From positions 1 through 32,553 of the forward strand of contig JAISRZ010000005.1 in the NCBI GenBank assembly GCA_031273455.1: a DNA stretch of 32,553 nucleotides. Direction: 5' to 3'. How positions within the stretch are numbered: the stretch's first letter is position 1; every line of letters begins with the position of its first letter. Of the stretch, positions 8,406 through 17,200 are shown piece by piece. The translations under genes and the position numbers were made by a program. The notes under the pieces were generated by a model, which worked only from the letters and a program-made list of their open reading frames with translations, searched no databases and had not been told where the DNA came from. Source of the stretch: Deltaproteobacteria bacterium. GTDB taxonomy: Bacteria > Desulfobacterota > Desulfarculia > Adiutricales > Adiutricaceae.

Positions 8406-8954
8406 ATGCTACCGTTAAAAACCATTGTTGAAGGCCTTCTGTTCGTGGCCGACGCCCCTTTAAGCCTTGCGCGCCTAGTGGAAGCCGTGGGGGACAATAT
8501 CTCTTCGGAGAGCGTGGAACAGGTGGTGGAAAGCCTCATTAACGAGTATGACGACTTAAACCGGGCCTTTTCCTTAAGCTTAGTCGCGGGCGGCTACCAG
8601 TTCCGGACCAAACCCGCTTTAGCCCCGTACGTCTTACGCTTGAAGAAAAAATCCCCGCAGACCTTATCCAGCTCCGCCACGCAAACCTTAGCCGTCATCG
8701 CTTACCGCCAGCCGGTCTTAAGGGCCGAGGTGGAAAAGATTCGGGGCGTGGACTCTGGGGGCGTCTTAAGGACCTTACTGGAGAAAAATCTTATTAAGGT
8801 GGTGAAGCGCGATGACACCTTACCGGGCCATCCCATGCTTTACGGCACCACGCCTAAGTTTTTGGAGACTTACGGGTTAGCGGACTTAAAAGCCTTACCT
8901 ACCATTGAGGAGATGGAAAGGCTAGAGCCTAAAGACACCCGGACCCTCTTTTAA
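8406..8954 (+). CDS. scpB: Segregation and condensation protein B
   Basis: Winged-helix partner that bridges ScpA in the Smc complex. The sequence shows the ScpB core: GLLFVADAPL near the start, then LSSSATQTLAVIAYRQP, RAEVEKIRGVDS and a terminal YGTTPKFLETYGL. The length of 182 residues is normal. The gene converges with the acetyltransferase gene, only 14 bases apart, with no room for a strong terminator. Confidence 0.95.
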   Translation: MLPLKTIVEGLLFVADAPLSLARLVEAVGDNISSESVEQVVESLINEYDDLNRAFSLSLVAGGYQFRTKPALAPYVLRLKKKSPQTLSSSATQTLAVIAYRQPVLRAEVEKIRGVDSGGVLRTLLEKNLIKVVKRDDTLPGHPMLYGTTPKFLETYGLADLKALPTIEEMERLEPKDTRTLF

Positions 8955-8968
8955 CGCCAATAGGGAAG

Positions 8969-9442
8969 CTACTCCACCGGAAAATCCTTGACTAAAGCGA
9001 TCTCCTGGCAGTTGGGGTAGTGGACGCAGTTAAAGCAGACGGACCAGATCTTTTGCGGTAGCTCCTCTAGGGAGACTTGGGTGTAGCCAAGTTTCTCGAA
9101 AAACACCGGGACATAAGTTAAAACGAACATCCTCTTGATTCTTAAAGCCCGAGCGTCCGCTTCCAAAGCTTGGGTCAAAGCTCGGCCTAAACCAGTCCCC
9201 CGAAACTCCTCTATAACGGCTAAAGAGCGAACCTCGGCCAGATCCTCCCAAGCCACCTGCAAAGAGGCCGTGCCGGCCAGAACTTTGGGGTTGGCCGGAT
9301 CCCGGGCCACGTACAGGGTCTGGACCATCTCGTAAAGGTTGGCGAAGCTTCTCGGCAGAAGCAAACCTTTTTTGGCCAAGGCCCTTAGTAAATCATAGAT
9401 GTCCGGGATGTCATCGACCCGGGCTTTACGGACTTCCAACAC
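8969..9442 (-). CDS. GNAT N-acetyltransferase, short ArgA-like (N-acetylglutamate synthase type)
   Basis: A single GNAT domain of about 157 residues. The acetyl-CoA-binding loop is EEFRGTGLGRALTQALE, followed by YVPVFFEKLGY. The C-terminal CX2CX5C (CFNCVHYPNC) with a following QEIAL matches the short ArgA-like proteins of anaerobes that make N-acetylglutamate for arginine synthesis; the substrate is inferred. The longest frame starts at a TTG (9484) with no ribosome site. GTG 9442 is preferred because AGGA lies six bases upstream and the acetyltransferase fold begins right after (VRKARVDDIPDIYDLL). Confidence 0.8.
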   Translation of the reverse strand: MLEVRKARVDDIPDIYDLLRALAKKGLLLPRSFANLYEMVQTLYVARDPANPKVLAGTASLQVAWEDLAEVRSLAVIEEFRGTGLGRALTQALEADARALRIKRMFVLTYVPVFFEKLGYTQVSLEELPQKIWSVCFNCVHYPNCQEIALVKDFPVE

Positions 9443-9555
9443 GCGCCATCCTAAACTTAGCCATTTACCCCTAAAAAAAACCAAAATTAAGACTATAATT
9501 AGCCTTAAAAGACAATAAAAAAAATTAAAAGGGTAAAAGCTAAAAAACGCCTCAC

Positions 9556-9756
9556 TTAAAGGCTTACGACTTTTTTTAGGGGGCCAGAAACTTCTCTAGT
9601 TAGGTTAGCCATAAGGCCCACCCGCCTAAGATTATTCACCAGGAAGGATTCGCTCCCCCCCAAAGTTTTGGGCTTAAAATAAGCCAACCGGAATATAGCC
9701 CCTCCCCTTTCTAAAGTCAAACCGAGCGGAATATTAGAGCCAAAAATTATTCTCAT
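9556..9756 (-). CDS. Possible small hypothetical protein (66 aa)
   Basis: An ATG-started frame just behind the acetyltransferase promoter zone, with mixed composition and no recognised motif or membrane segment. A weak GGGA lies close to the start. It may be a chance frame; kept only because the sequence around it is not obviously random and no overlapping gene exists. Confidence 0.2.
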   Translation of the reverse strand: MRIIFGSNIPLGLTLERGGAIFRLAYFKPKTLGGSESFLVNNLRRVGLMANLTREVSGPLKKVVSL

Positions 9757-10399
9757 TTCCCATCGCGCTTAAGGATCATTATTAGCTCTAAAGACGGGAA
9801 AACCGGGTAAAAATTATTACTAGGTTAAAATTTATATTTATTTTAATATAAAGAAATATTTATAATAAAAACAATATTTAATATAATATATAAAGTATAT
9901 TTTTACATATCATATTAAATTTATCGTATAGATTTAATTTAATAAATCATTATTAAAATCTTCCGCTTAAAATTAAGACCGCTAAAGTCTTTTCTAATTT
10001 ATATCGCGCCCGCGACTTTCGGGCCACCTTGACCAGTTAATAAGACCCCTAAAACAAGCTATAATATAACTATAGAGTCAAAGATATCCTTAGGCTTAAA
10101 GCCACCATTAAAAAGACTAAAGGTCTTAAGAAAATCGAAAAGGGCCTTCTAGCTAAGGGGAACTATGGCCCCAAGATTGCCGCTCAGCGAAAAGTAAGGG
10201 GCCGGATCGAACCGCTTTAGATTTTAGGGCCAATCGGCTTTTAGGGGCTGTTTAAAAGCCCCTTGCCTTAGCTAACCTTTGGAAAACACTAGTTTTTTAG
10301 GCCCCACTCTTGTTTTAACTACCCTAAAATGTATTATAGCTATGGTCTTAAGCGCTAATTACACCATTAATAACTAAACGCCCGAAGGGAAACCGCCCT
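9757..10399. other. Non-coding stretch with extreme AT island and gene remnant
   Basis: 9820-9960 is nearly pure A/T. Further on, 10091-10221 (+) is an open frame of some 43 codons without an ATG, rich in Lys and Gly (e.g. KKIEKGLLAKGNYGPK), ending in TAG; it looks like the tail of a lost gene, identity unknown. A hairpin AGGGGCT/AGCCCCT lies at 10243-10263. Confidence 0.4.
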
Positions 10400-11203
10400 A
10401 TGGACCGTCCGCCTTTTGATCCCAATAAAATCCTAGAACTAGTCGGGGTGGAGCTCCGACGCGGGGGTAACCCCCTTTTAAACAACGTCAACTGGTCCAT
10501 TAAACCCGGGGAGCATTGGGCCTTACTGGGGCCCAACGGGGCGGGCAAAACCTTGATCCTCCGGTTGGCCACCGGCTATATCTGGCCCACTGAGGGCCAG
10601 ATCACCGTTTTAGGCCACCGTTTAGGCCGCGTGGATCTACGACTATTGCGCCGGGAAATTGGTTGGGTCTCTCAAGCTTTGGCCGATATCACCCCTGGCC
10701 ATGTCACCTTACTGGAGACCATCCTGTCCGGGCCTTTAGCCTCCTTAGGTCTGTATGAGGATCCGGACGCGTCCATGGTGAAAGCGGCTAAAGAGACGGC
10801 CGAGGAATACGGTTTAGAGAAGATCTTAGATCGCCCCTTTGGCCTATTGTCCTCCGGGGAAAGGCAAAGGACCCTTTTAGCCCGGGCCGCTTTAACTAAA
10901 CCCAAGCTTTTGATCTTGGATGAGCCCATCTCCAACCTGGACATGGGCGGCCGGGAGCGCTTCTTGACGCTGGTTAGCCAGTTGGCCCTCCAGCCCCAGG
11001 CCCCGACCATCATCTTAACCACCCACACCATTCAGGAGATTGGGCCCTTTATCACCCACCTCATCACCATTAAAAACGGCCAAGTGGTGGCCAAAGGGCC
11101 GCTGGCCGAAACCTTAACCCCGGAAAACTTGTCTTTAACCTATGATTTACCCTTTAAAATCGAAAGGACCCCCCAGGGCCGGTATCTGGCTTATCTGGAA
11201 TAG
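10400..11203 (+). CDS. ABC transporter ATP-binding protein (ModF/iron-complex type)
   Basis: A complete ABC ATPase of 267 residues. Walker A GPNGAGKT is at 44-51, the Q-loop is near WVSQALADI, the signature LSSGE is at 150-154, Walker B LLILDEP is at 170-176, and the H-loop is in TTHTIQEI. The sequence resembles single-domain ATPases of the iron-complex and ModF-like group. No permease or binding-protein gene lies beside it, so the partner is unknown; it might energise a transporter encoded elsewhere. It is not an obvious NikO for the nickel module 11 kb away. The ATG has AAGGG 11 bases upstream. Confidence 0.88.
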   Translation: MDRPPFDPNKILELVGVELRRGGNPLLNNVNWSIKPGEHWALLGPNGAGKTLILRLATGYIWPTEGQITVLGHRLGRVDLRLLRREIGWVSQALADITPGHVTLLETILSGPLASLGLYEDPDASMVKAAKETAEEYGLEKILDRPFGLLSSGERQRTLLARAALTKPKLLILDEPISNLDMGGRERFLTLVSQLALQPQAPTIILTTHTIQEIGPFITHLITIKNGQVVAKGPLAETLTPENLSLTYDLPFKIERTPQGRYLAYLE

Positions 11204-11205
11204 TG

Positions 11206-11248
11206 GCCCAAAAACCCCTATAGAATGGCTTCTAAGGGGCCTTTGGGC
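11206..11248. terminator. Hairpin between convergent ABC and regulator genes
   Basis: GCCCAAA (11206-11212) pairs with TTTGGGC (11242-11248), with CCCCTA and TAAGGGG extending the stem. It lies just after the ABC stop codon and between convergent genes, so it may serve both. No T run follows. Confidence 0.45.
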
Positions 11249-11291
11249 CTAGGGCGGTGGGGTAAGCGGGGATATGAGCGATAGGGCTTTT

Positions 11292-12947
11292 TTAAGCCCT
11301 TTGGGGACGGAAGTCTTTGTAAGTTAAATTAAACCTTTTCATGCGCAAAGCCATGGACCTTCGGGTTAGACCCAGCTCTTTGGCCGCGGCCGAGATATTC
11401 CCTTTTTTGCCCCGTAAAGCCTCAGCCAGCATCTGATGCTCAATCTTAGCCAACCGACTCTCTAAGCCATTGGCCGCGCCGACCTCTAAAAACTCCGGGG
11501 TGTTAATGGATAAGGGCAGATCGTGCGGGCGGATGACCTTGTCCGCGGCTAGGATGACCGCCCGATGGATGACGTTTTCCAGTTCCCGAACGTTGCCCGG
11601 AAAGGGGTAAGCTTTTAATAAGCGTAAGGTGGACGGGGCGAAGCCGGTGATGGCTTTCCCGGTCTCCTCATTGTAGTGGTCCAGAAAATGGCGGGCCAAA
11701 AGGATGATGTCGTCTTCCCTTTCCCGTAAAGGCGGGATCATGATGGGAAAGACGTTTAAGCGGTAATACAGATCCTCCCTGAATAAACCCTCTTTAACCA
11801 TCTCATGGAGATCCCGGTTGGTGGCCGCGATGACCCGGATATCCACGTGAATGGGGGAGCCCCCACCGACCCGCTCAAAAGCCCGTTCCTGCAGGACGCG
11901 TAAAAGCTTGGCCTGGGCGCCTAAGGGCAGTTCCCCGATCTCGTCTAAAAAGATGGTCCCGCCATCGGCCATCTCAAAGCGTCCCTTATGGAAGGAAGCC
12001 CCGGTGAAGGAGCCCTTTTCGTGGCCAAAAAGCTCGCTTTCCACCAGGTTCTCGGCCAAGGCCGCGCAATTGAACTTGACCAAAGGGCCTTGGGCTTTTA
12101 AGCCGTAATAGTGGAGAGCGTTGGCGGCCATCTCTTTGCCCACCCCAGACTCCCCTAATAAAAGAACCGTGGTTTTCCGGGTGGCCACCTTCTGGATGAG
12201 GTAATAGACCTCCTGAATGGCTTTAGACGAGCCCACTAAGCTAGTCGGGCAATACCGTTCCCGCATCTGGCTGAGCTCGGTGACTAAAGACTGGGCCCGC
12301 CGCTCCCAGAGGACCTTATCCACGTTCTCGACTAAGTACAATTCCACGGCCGAGGCTAAAAGGTTGGTGATAACGCTTAAAGTCTCGGCGTGCCGCTCTA
12401 AGGAAAGATCATCGGGGAACCAGCCTTCCGAGCTTAAGCTCCCTAAAACCCGCTGGCCCCGAACAATGGGGACGCAGACAAAGGACATGTCCAAATCCCC
12501 GGGTTTAACCACGGTTTTGGTGCGGTTTAAGAACCCCGGCTCATCGCCAATCCGTCTAATGACGATGGGTTGACCGGTTTTAACCACCCGACCGGTGATG
12601 CCCTCGCCAAAACTGTAGATGCCCCGGGCCTCTTCCTCGGGGGTCAAACCTTTGGACCGATAAACGAAGATCTTGCCCGAGGCCTTATGCAGGAGGCAAA
12701 CCATGCCCCGATGGATGTTAAACTCCTCCTTAATAAAGGTTAATAAAGCGTCCAAGGCCCCATTCATGTCGTTTTTTTCGGCTAAATGACGCCCCAAAGA
12801 GAGAAAAAGAGATATTAAGCGACCGCCGCAGTCCTTTAACAGATCCTCCGGCCCACTTCTCTCCCCTAAGGCTTTGATAGCCCGGTCCAAGTTAGGGCCG
12901 CGCGGTAGGCGCGTTTCCTTTTCTTTATGTTGAAGTGGCCGTTGCAT
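11292..12947 (-). CDS. NifA-like sigma54-dependent transcriptional activator (GAF-AAA+-Fis)
   Basis: 551 residues in three domains. A GAF sensor domain spans roughly 50-205, the AAA+ domain about 235-465 (Walker A GESGVGKE 265-272; Walker B IFLDEIGEL near 332-340), and a Fis-type helix-turn-helix lies near 519-541 (NISAAAKELGLTRRSMALRM). The sigma54-contact loop reads GSFTGA at 312-317 where most activators have GAFTGA. The order matches NifA and related activators, but no nitrogenase genes are near and the effector is unknown. No ribosome site is visible before ATG 12947. No sigma54 -24/-12 promoter was recognised in the window, so targets are probably elsewhere. Confidence 0.88.
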   Translation of the reverse strand: MQRPLQHKEKETRLPRGPNLDRAIKALGERSGPEDLLKDCGGRLISLFLSLGRHLAEKNDMNGALDALLTFIKEEFNIHRGMVCLLHKASGKIFVYRSKGLTPEEEARGIYSFGEGITGRVVKTGQPIVIRRIGDEPGFLNRTKTVVKPGDLDMSFVCVPIVRGQRVLGSLSSEGWFPDDLSLERHAETLSVITNLLASAVELYLVENVDKVLWERRAQSLVTELSQMRERYCPTSLVGSSKAIQEVYYLIQKVATRKTTVLLLGESGVGKEMAANALHYYGLKAQGPLVKFNCAALAENLVESELFGHEKGSFTGASFHKGRFEMADGGTIFLDEIGELPLGAQAKLLRVLQERAFERVGGGSPIHVDIRVIAATNRDLHEMVKEGLFREDLYYRLNVFPIMIPPLREREDDIILLARHFLDHYNEETGKAITGFAPSTLRLLKAYPFPGNVRELENVIHRAVILAADKVIRPHDLPLSINTPEFLEVGAANGLESRLAKIEHQMLAEALRGKKGNISAAAKELGLTRRSMALRMKRFNLTYKDFRPQRA

Positions 12948-13044
12948 GCTGGATATTTGGTTTATCCCCTAAAGACCCCTAAAAGTTAACGTAAGAGGAA
13001 GGCGAAAATAATCTAGTCAGAGCGTTTGGTGGTTAAGCCTGACC

Positions 13045-13060
13045 AAGCGACGCGTCGCTT
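13045..13060. promoter_or_regulatory. Perfect 16-bp palindrome
   Basis: AAGCGACGCGTCGCTT equals its own reverse complement. It lies about 100 bases upstream of the sigma54 activator start and is a candidate operator. Confidence 0.45.
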
Positions 13061-13097
13061 AATCCCTACTATTAAGTTAAAAGCAGGTTAAAAGTTA

Positions 13098-13130
13098 GGT
13101 TAAGCGCTGGTTAAGCGTTGGTTAAGCGTC
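13098..13130. repeat. Three tandem 11-bp repeats
   Basis: GGTTAAGCGCT, GGTTAAGCGTT and GGTTAAGCGTC stand back to back. The 11-bp period is close to one DNA turn, so a protein could bind all three on one face. They lie about 150 bases upstream of the activator gene; a further GGTTAAGC occurs at 13031. Confidence 0.55.
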
Positions 13131-13411
13131 CAAAATGGCCTTTAACGCTGGAGTCAAAATCCCTTATCAGGATTGTAATCAAGCAACTAATGGGCCAACC
13201 CCTCGATTTAAAAAAATCAAATAAAATCAATATGTTATCTTTATGGCCCGTAATTTTCCCCCAAATATGTAGTTTTTAGCCGCCTTTTTCCGGCTAAAAT
13301 CAGACACAAATGAATAAAAGATCTCTTAAACCGCTGGTCTTGGGGGTCTTCCTTTTTGGATAAATTTTTGGGGCCAATTTTTCCCAAGGGCCAACTCATT
13401 TTCCTTAGCGA

Positions 13412-13440
13412 TTGAAAAAAGGTTATCTTTTCGCTACAAT
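13412..13440 (+). promoter_or_regulatory. Promoter of the P-loop kinase gene
   Basis: TTGAAA (13412-13417), a 17-base spacer and TACAAT (13435-13440) form a good sigma70-type promoter, with a leader of about 55 bases before ATG 13501. Confidence 0.6.
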
Positions 13441-13500
13441 ACGAGCGCATTTAAGGTTTTTAATAACCCTAACCCCTTTAGCTAAAAGGCCCGCTAATCG

Positions 13501-14007
13501 ATGATCATCACTTTGCCTAGTTTCTCTTTAGTCGTCCTCGTGGGGATCTCCGGTAGCGGCAAGAGCTCTTTCGCGGCCCGCTGGTTTAGCCCCACGGAAG
13601 TCATTAGCTCTGACAGGCTTAGGGCCATGATCACCGATGACGAGGCCAACCAAAGCTCTTCCTCCGCGGCCTTTGATATCCTCCATCGCTTGGCCAACTA
13701 TCGGCTGGGCCATGGCCGCCTCACGGTCATTGACGCCACCTCGACCCGCAAACCGGCCCGCTTAGAGCTTACGCGCTTAGCCCAAAGTCATAACCGCCCA
13801 GCGGTGGCTTTAGTCTTAAACCCGCCCTTAGAGGTCTGCCTTAGCCGCAATAGCCAAAGATCCGGTCGGGTGACCCCAGAGGAAGTGGTCAAAAGACAAA
13901 GCCAACAACTAATTAAATCCTTGGAGACCATTGAGACGGAAGGGTTTAGTCAGGTTCACGTTTTAAACGCCCAAGAGATTGATTTAGCCAAAATCGAGCG
14001 GATATAG
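13501..14007 (+). CDS. P-loop kinase, resembling the kinase domain of bacterial Pnkp
   Basis: A single AAA_33-type P-loop domain of 168 residues: Walker A GISGSGKS at 15-22, then EVISSDRLRAMITDDE and a IDATSTRKPAR segment. The order closely follows the N-terminal polynucleotide 5'-kinase domain of Pnkp, where the phosphatase and adenylyltransferase domains follow. Those domains and the Hen1 partner are absent here, so this is a stand-alone kinase; its substrate (RNA/DNA 5' ends, nucleotide or other) is not known. No clear ribosome site precedes the ATG. It has its own promoter. Confidence 0.75.
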   Translation: MIITLPSFSLVVLVGISGSGKSSFAARWFSPTEVISSDRLRAMITDDEANQSSSSAAFDILHRLANYRLGHGRLTVIDATSTRKPARLELTRLAQSHNRPAVALVLNPPLEVCLSRNSQRSGRVTPEEVVKRQSQQLIKSLETIETEGFSQVHVLNAQEIDLAKIERI

Positions 14008-14118
14008 TCTTTAACCACCTTATATTTAACTATATAATATTATATTTTATTTGTATTTACGTAAATTATCCTTAAAAATTTTAATATATTTTTATTCTCT
14101 AAGCCGCCCCAGGCTTTG

Positions 14119-14127
14119 TGGTATACT
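14119..14127 (+). promoter_or_regulatory. Extended -10 promoter before the aas-type gene
   Basis: TGG-TATACT is an extended -10 box about 115 bases upstream of the fusion gene, with no good -35. The long leader 14135-14240 holds no recognised element. Confidence 0.4.
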
Positions 14128-14240
14128 GGCCCTATCATTTAAGGCCTATCGCTTAAGGTTTGACCTGGATTTAGCCGCTTATTGGCGGCGCTCTGTCCTC
14201 TTGATCTTAGTTAGGCTCTCGCCCTTTTGGAGAATAGTTT

Positions 14241-17200
14241 ATGCGCGTCTTTCGGGCCATTTTGCTCAAAAAACCCTTTCTGCCTCTTTTCGGGTCCATG
14301 GCTCTAGGGGCCTTTAACGACAATTGCTTTCGTCAGGCCATGATCGCGGCCTTAGCCTTTGGTTCTTTGGCCTTTACCGGCGAGACCATGAGCGCGGAGA
14401 CTAAAAGTTTACTCGGCGGTCTGGCCATGAGCTTACTCATCCTGCCTTTCTTTCTTTTTTCGTCTTTAGCTGGGGAGTTGGCCGACCGCTACTCCAAGGC
14501 CACTTTAATTAAGCTGGCCAAAGGGTTTGAGCTTATCGTCATGGCCGGGGCGGGCTACTGTTTTTACCAAGGGCTCATTGTCCCTTTGTTTATCGCCTTG
14601 TTTTTAATGGGCTCCCAGTCAGCTTTTTTTGGGCCTTTAAAGTACGGACTTTTGCCGGAAATCTTGACCAAAGGCGAGCTTTTGGCCGGGAACGCCTTAA
14701 TTAGCGGCGGATCCTTTTTGGCCATCACTCTAGGCTCTTTAACCGGGGCCTCCTTAGCCGCCCAGTCGGTTGGCCCGGGGTTAGCCCCGGAAGTCGGTTT
14801 AGCCTTACCTATTACCTTAGCTTTAATCTCGCTTATTGGCTTTGGCTTCGCTTTAGCCCAGCCCGCCTCCACGCCCGCCGACCCCACTTTAAAGATTAAC
14901 CCCAAGCTCTGGGGCTCCACCTACGACATCGTTAAATCGACCCGGGCCCGCAAAGATATCTGGGTGCCCATCCTTTTAATTAGCTGGTTCTGGGCCATGG
15001 GGAGCGTGGTTTTAACCCAGCTCCCGGTTCTAGCCAGCGAGGTCTTAGGGGCCACGGTCGGGGTCAACGCCTTTTTAACCACCATGTTCTCGGTGGGCGT
15101 GGCCTTAGGCTCCTTACTGGCCCAAAGCTTTTGCCGGGGCCGGGTGTCGGCTAATTTAGCCCCCTTGGCCGGGGCCTTTTTAACCATCTTTATGACTGGC
15201 TTGGCCTTTAGCGTTTTAGGGGCCCCGGAGGCGGTTAAAGACTCGGTGACTTTAAGCCATTTTTTAAGTTCTTGGCCCTACTTACGCTTCGCTCTTTTGT
15301 GCTTTTTAGTCAGCGTCTCGGGCGGCTTATTTGTGGTGCCCTTAATCGCTTTAATCCAAAGGTTAGCTCGCCCCGAGGAGAAAGCCCGGGTCATCGCGGC
15401 CAACAATATCGCGAACTCCCTTTTTATCGTCTTAGGAAACCTACTGGTCATGGGCCTCATTCAACTGATTGGGGCTTCCATTCCGCAAGTCTTTTTAGTG
15501 GTGGCTTTATCGGCTTTAGTGGTGAGCCTCCTCGCCTTTAAGGCTATTCCCCAAGGGCCCATTCTGGCGGCGGCTGGGGCCATTATCCAACTCATTTACC
15601 GCCCAAAAATCGAGGGGTTAGAAAACCTTGAGGGCGAGGAAACCCTGATCATTATCCCCAACCACGTCTCCTTTTTAGACGTGGCTTTACTCTCCTGCTT
15701 TTCCCCGCGCTCTTTGGTTTACGCCATTGACGCCAACTGGCGAAAGGTCTGGTGGGTGCGGCTTTTAGTCCAGTTTTTCCCGACCATCCCGGTCAATCCC
15801 GCCTCCCCCATGAGCGTGCGGGATTTAATCAACGTGGTCGGCACGGACAAAACTTTAGTCATCTTCCCCGAAGGCCGGATAACCTCCACCGGCTCCATCA
15901 TGAAGATCCACGAGGGGGCTGGCCTTATCGCCACCAAACGCGAGGTTAAGGTCGTTCCGGTCTTCTTTTCCGGGTTAGAGAACACCCTCTTTGGCCGCTT
16001 AAGAAAATACTTACGGGTTAAACCCCCGAAAACCCCCATCGCCATGACTATCTTTCCGCCTCGGGAGTTAAACCTCCCCCGGGCCGTTGGGGAAAAAGGC
16101 CGGGACTATCGGCGGCGACTTTCTTTAGCCATTTACGACATCTTAATTGAGGCTGGCTTTAAGTCCCTCGATAACCAACAAAACCTTTGGACCGCTTTAA
16201 ACGACGCGGCCCGCTATTACGGTAAAAAACGGGTCATCATTGAGGACTTCCAAAGAAGCCCTCTGACCTACGCCCAATTCTTAACGAAAGCCCGGGTTTT
16301 GGGCCGGTTTTTGGCCCACCAGACCTCCCCCGGGGAAAAGGTCGGGGTTTTAGCCCCCAACTCCATTGGCTTGGGTTTAATCCTCTTTGGCTTATGGGCG
16401 GGCGGGCGGATCCCGGTGGTCTTAAACTACTCCCAAGGCCCCAGGCACTTGGTCTCAGCGGTTAACACCTCGCAAATTAAAACTATCATTACGAGCGAAG
16501 TTTTTTTAAAAACTTTAGGCGATAAACTTGACGTAAAAAACTTAAACGTTAAAACCATCGCCTTAAACGAGTCCACTTTAAAACTTAAAGACATTATTTT
16601 AGGGCTTTTCTGGCGCGGTCAGCCCGCCGCCCCCCAGAGCCCGGCGGTGGTCATCTTCACCACCGGGACCGAAGGCCAACCCAAAGGGGTGGTCTTAAGC
16701 CACGCTAACCTTATGGCCAATATCCATGAGGCCGTGAGCTTAGTGGAAGTCAACGTTAATGATATCCTCTTTAACGCCATGCCCTGCTTCCATGTCTTTG
16801 GCTTAAACATTGGTTTGGTTCTGCCCCTCATTCGGGGGTTACGCTCTTTTATTTACCTAAGCCCCTTACACATTAAGGCCATCCCCGAGCTGATCTATGA
16901 CACCCGGGCCTCCATCTTAATCGGCTCGGACACCTTCGCCGCGGCTTGGGCCAAAAACGCCCATCCTTACGATTTTCGGTACGTGACCTATGTGTTATTG
17001 GGGGCCGAGAAGATCCAGCCCAAAACCCGGGAGCTCTACTTCAATACTTTTGGCATCCGGCTCTATGAAGGTTACGGGATCACCGAAAGCGCGCCGGTCG
17101 TGGCCATTAACACCCCCATGCGCTCGAAAATAGGCTCAGTGGGCCAGTTCTGCCCGGGGATGGAATACCGCTTAGAGCCAGTGCCCGGCATTGAGCTCGG

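Larger units (their letters stand above)
12948..13411. other. Regulatory gap between activator and kinase genes
   Basis: A divergent gap with two unusual sequence arrays (13045-13060 and 13098-13130) on the activator side and an AT-rich patch near 13208-13245. A 69-codon minus-strand frame at 13241-13450 overlaps the kinase promoter and is judged a chance frame. Confidence 0.5.

Noticed and set aside
10400..11203. ABC ATPase as the missing NikO of the nickel module
   Set aside because: It resembles ModF/iron-complex ATPases, is 10 kb away on the other strand, and no link to the nik operon is seen.
13098..13130. Tandem repeats as a CRISPR array
   Set aside because: Units are 11 bp with no spacers, so this is a short tandem repeat.
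13241..13450. 69-codon minus-strand open frame
   Set aside because: It covers the good plus-strand promoter of the kinase gene, has no ribosome site and no recognisable pattern.
14051..14317. 88-codon plus-strand frame ahead of the aas-type gene
   Set aside because: It overlaps the aas start in another frame, contains its promoter region, and lacks a ribosome site.
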